Assembly: GCA_041946755.1 (NCBI GenBank)
Contig: JBHGBB010000037.1
Span: 1 to 23,212 of the forward strand
Length of the DNA stretch: 23,212 bases
Origin: JBHGBB01 sp041946755
GTDB taxonomy: Bacteria > UBP4 > UBA4092 > JAOAEQ01
Direction: 5' to 3'
Positions 22,634-23,212 of this stretch are shown here, one piece after another. The notes under the pieces were generated by a model that saw only the letters and a program-made list of their open reading frames with translations, ran no database searches and was not told the DNA's origin. The translations under genes and the position numbers were made by a program. The stretch's first letter is position 1, and the number at the start of each line of letters is the position of its first letter.

Positions 22634-23212
22634 ATGCCAACATTAACTAGATTTAAATTAATTCTGAGTTCTATTTTAATTTTATTTTTCTTTTTTATGG
22701 AGAATGGTATGGGAAAAACTGTTTTTGAATCTAATATCCAGCCGGAATATCGCGGGGTAGTTGAAGGGTTCTATGGCCCGCCTTGGACCCATCAGAACCG
22801 ACTCTCAATCATCCGATTCCTGGGTCAGGTAAATCTGAACTATTATATTTATGCTCCAAAAGATGACCCTTATCATCGGGATAAATGGAAAGAGCCATAT
22901 CCTGCCAACCAGTTAGCGAATTTAAAAGAGCTGGTCTCAGAATGCAAAAAGAATAAGGTATATTTCTGTTTCGCCATCAGTCCGGGGAGAGATATCACCT
23001 ATTCTTCAGCCTCCGATTTCCAGATGCTGCTGACTAAACTCGATGCGGTATATGCAATTGGCGTTCGCCATTTCGCTTTATTTCTCGATGATGTTCCTAG
23101 TAATTTTATTCATTCGGAAGATTCCGCGGTATTTAAATCGTTTGGAGAAGCACAGGTTAAATGGGCGAACGACCTGTATACCTACTTAAAGAAGAAAGAT
23201 ATTCAGAATCAT
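22634..23212 (+). CDS. GH84-type beta-N-acetylglucosaminidase, 5' part (runs off the window)
   Basis: The first 193 residues of a family 84 (NAGidase/hyaluronidase-like) glycoside hydrolase, open to the window end. The barrel opens with YRGVVEGFYGPPWTHQNRLSIIRFLG, the hallmark of GH84, followed by NYYIYAPKDDPYHRDKWKEPYP and FCFAISPG. FLDDVP puts the adjacent catalytic aspartates at Asp152-Asp153. Substrate would be terminal beta-GlcNAc. The start is uncertain. ATG 22634 gives a hydrophobic N-terminus (FKLILSSILILFFFF) that could be a signal peptide, but it has no Shine-Dalgarno. ATG 22709 has GGAG six bases before it and would give a cytoplasmic protein. With the NamZ-type gene in the window, a role in amino-sugar recycling is possible but unproven. 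Confidence 0.85.
   Translation, partial: MPTLTRFKLILSSILILFFFFMENGMGKTVFESNIQPEYRGVVEGFYGPPWTHQNRLSIIRFLGQVNLNYYIYAPKDDPYHRDKWKEPYPANQLANLKELVSECKKNKVYFCFAISPGRDITYSSASDFQMLLTKLDAVYAIGVRHFALFLDDVPSNFIHSEDSAVFKSFGEAQVKWANDLYTYLKKKDIQNH

Overview
This window is bacterial chromosome, dense in genes and moderately AT-rich. Two predicted lipoproteins with lipoboxes suggest a Gram-negative envelope. The gene mix is a URO-D-like corrinoid-enzyme relative, DUF1343/NamZ, GH84, HEAT-repeat lipoprotein, many class I methyltransferases and many intergenic palindromes. That mix is typical of uncultured lineages known from metagenomes, but I cannot assign a phylum. About half the genes have a clear GGAG-type Shine-Dalgarno and half have none, and one gene (alkD-like) appears to be leaderless.

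Layout from left to right. An oligopeptide/dipeptide ABC ATPase (27-1001) is followed by an intergenic block of nested inverted repeats (1041-1245). Next come a HEAT-repeat lipoprotein (minus strand), an AlkD-like DNA alkylation repair protein, a second small lipoprotein and a URO-D superfamily enzyme. A tandem array of seven paralogous small membrane proteins (4840-7497) runs directly into a DUF1343/NamZ-type exo-muramidase. A convergent MFS transporter follows.

The centre of the window is a nitrogen block. It holds the ammonium channel gene amt with a PII gene, a large low-GC minus-strand nuclease-like gene of unknown function (12162-14507), glutamine-hydrolysing NAD+ synthetase, a nucleoside phosphorylase and glutamine synthetase I. 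Both amt and glnA carry a correctly spaced sigma-54 (-24/-12) promoter. Both also share the same 12-bp dyad core about 130 bp upstream of it. I read this as one NtrC-like regulon: ammonium uptake (Amt), sensing (PII) and assimilation (GlnA), with NadE as a nearby glutamine consumer.

The right end has a strong terminator after glnA, four consecutive and mutually different class I methyltransferases, and the 5' part of a GH84-type beta-N-acetylglucosaminidase cut by the window end.

The points most worth following up are the seven-copy array, the shared sigma-54/activator architecture, the 781-residue nuclease-like protein next to a hairpin element bounded by 8-bp direct repeats, and two palindromic repeats embedded in frame inside nadE. 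No tRNA, rRNA, CRISPR array or recognisable transposase was seen.
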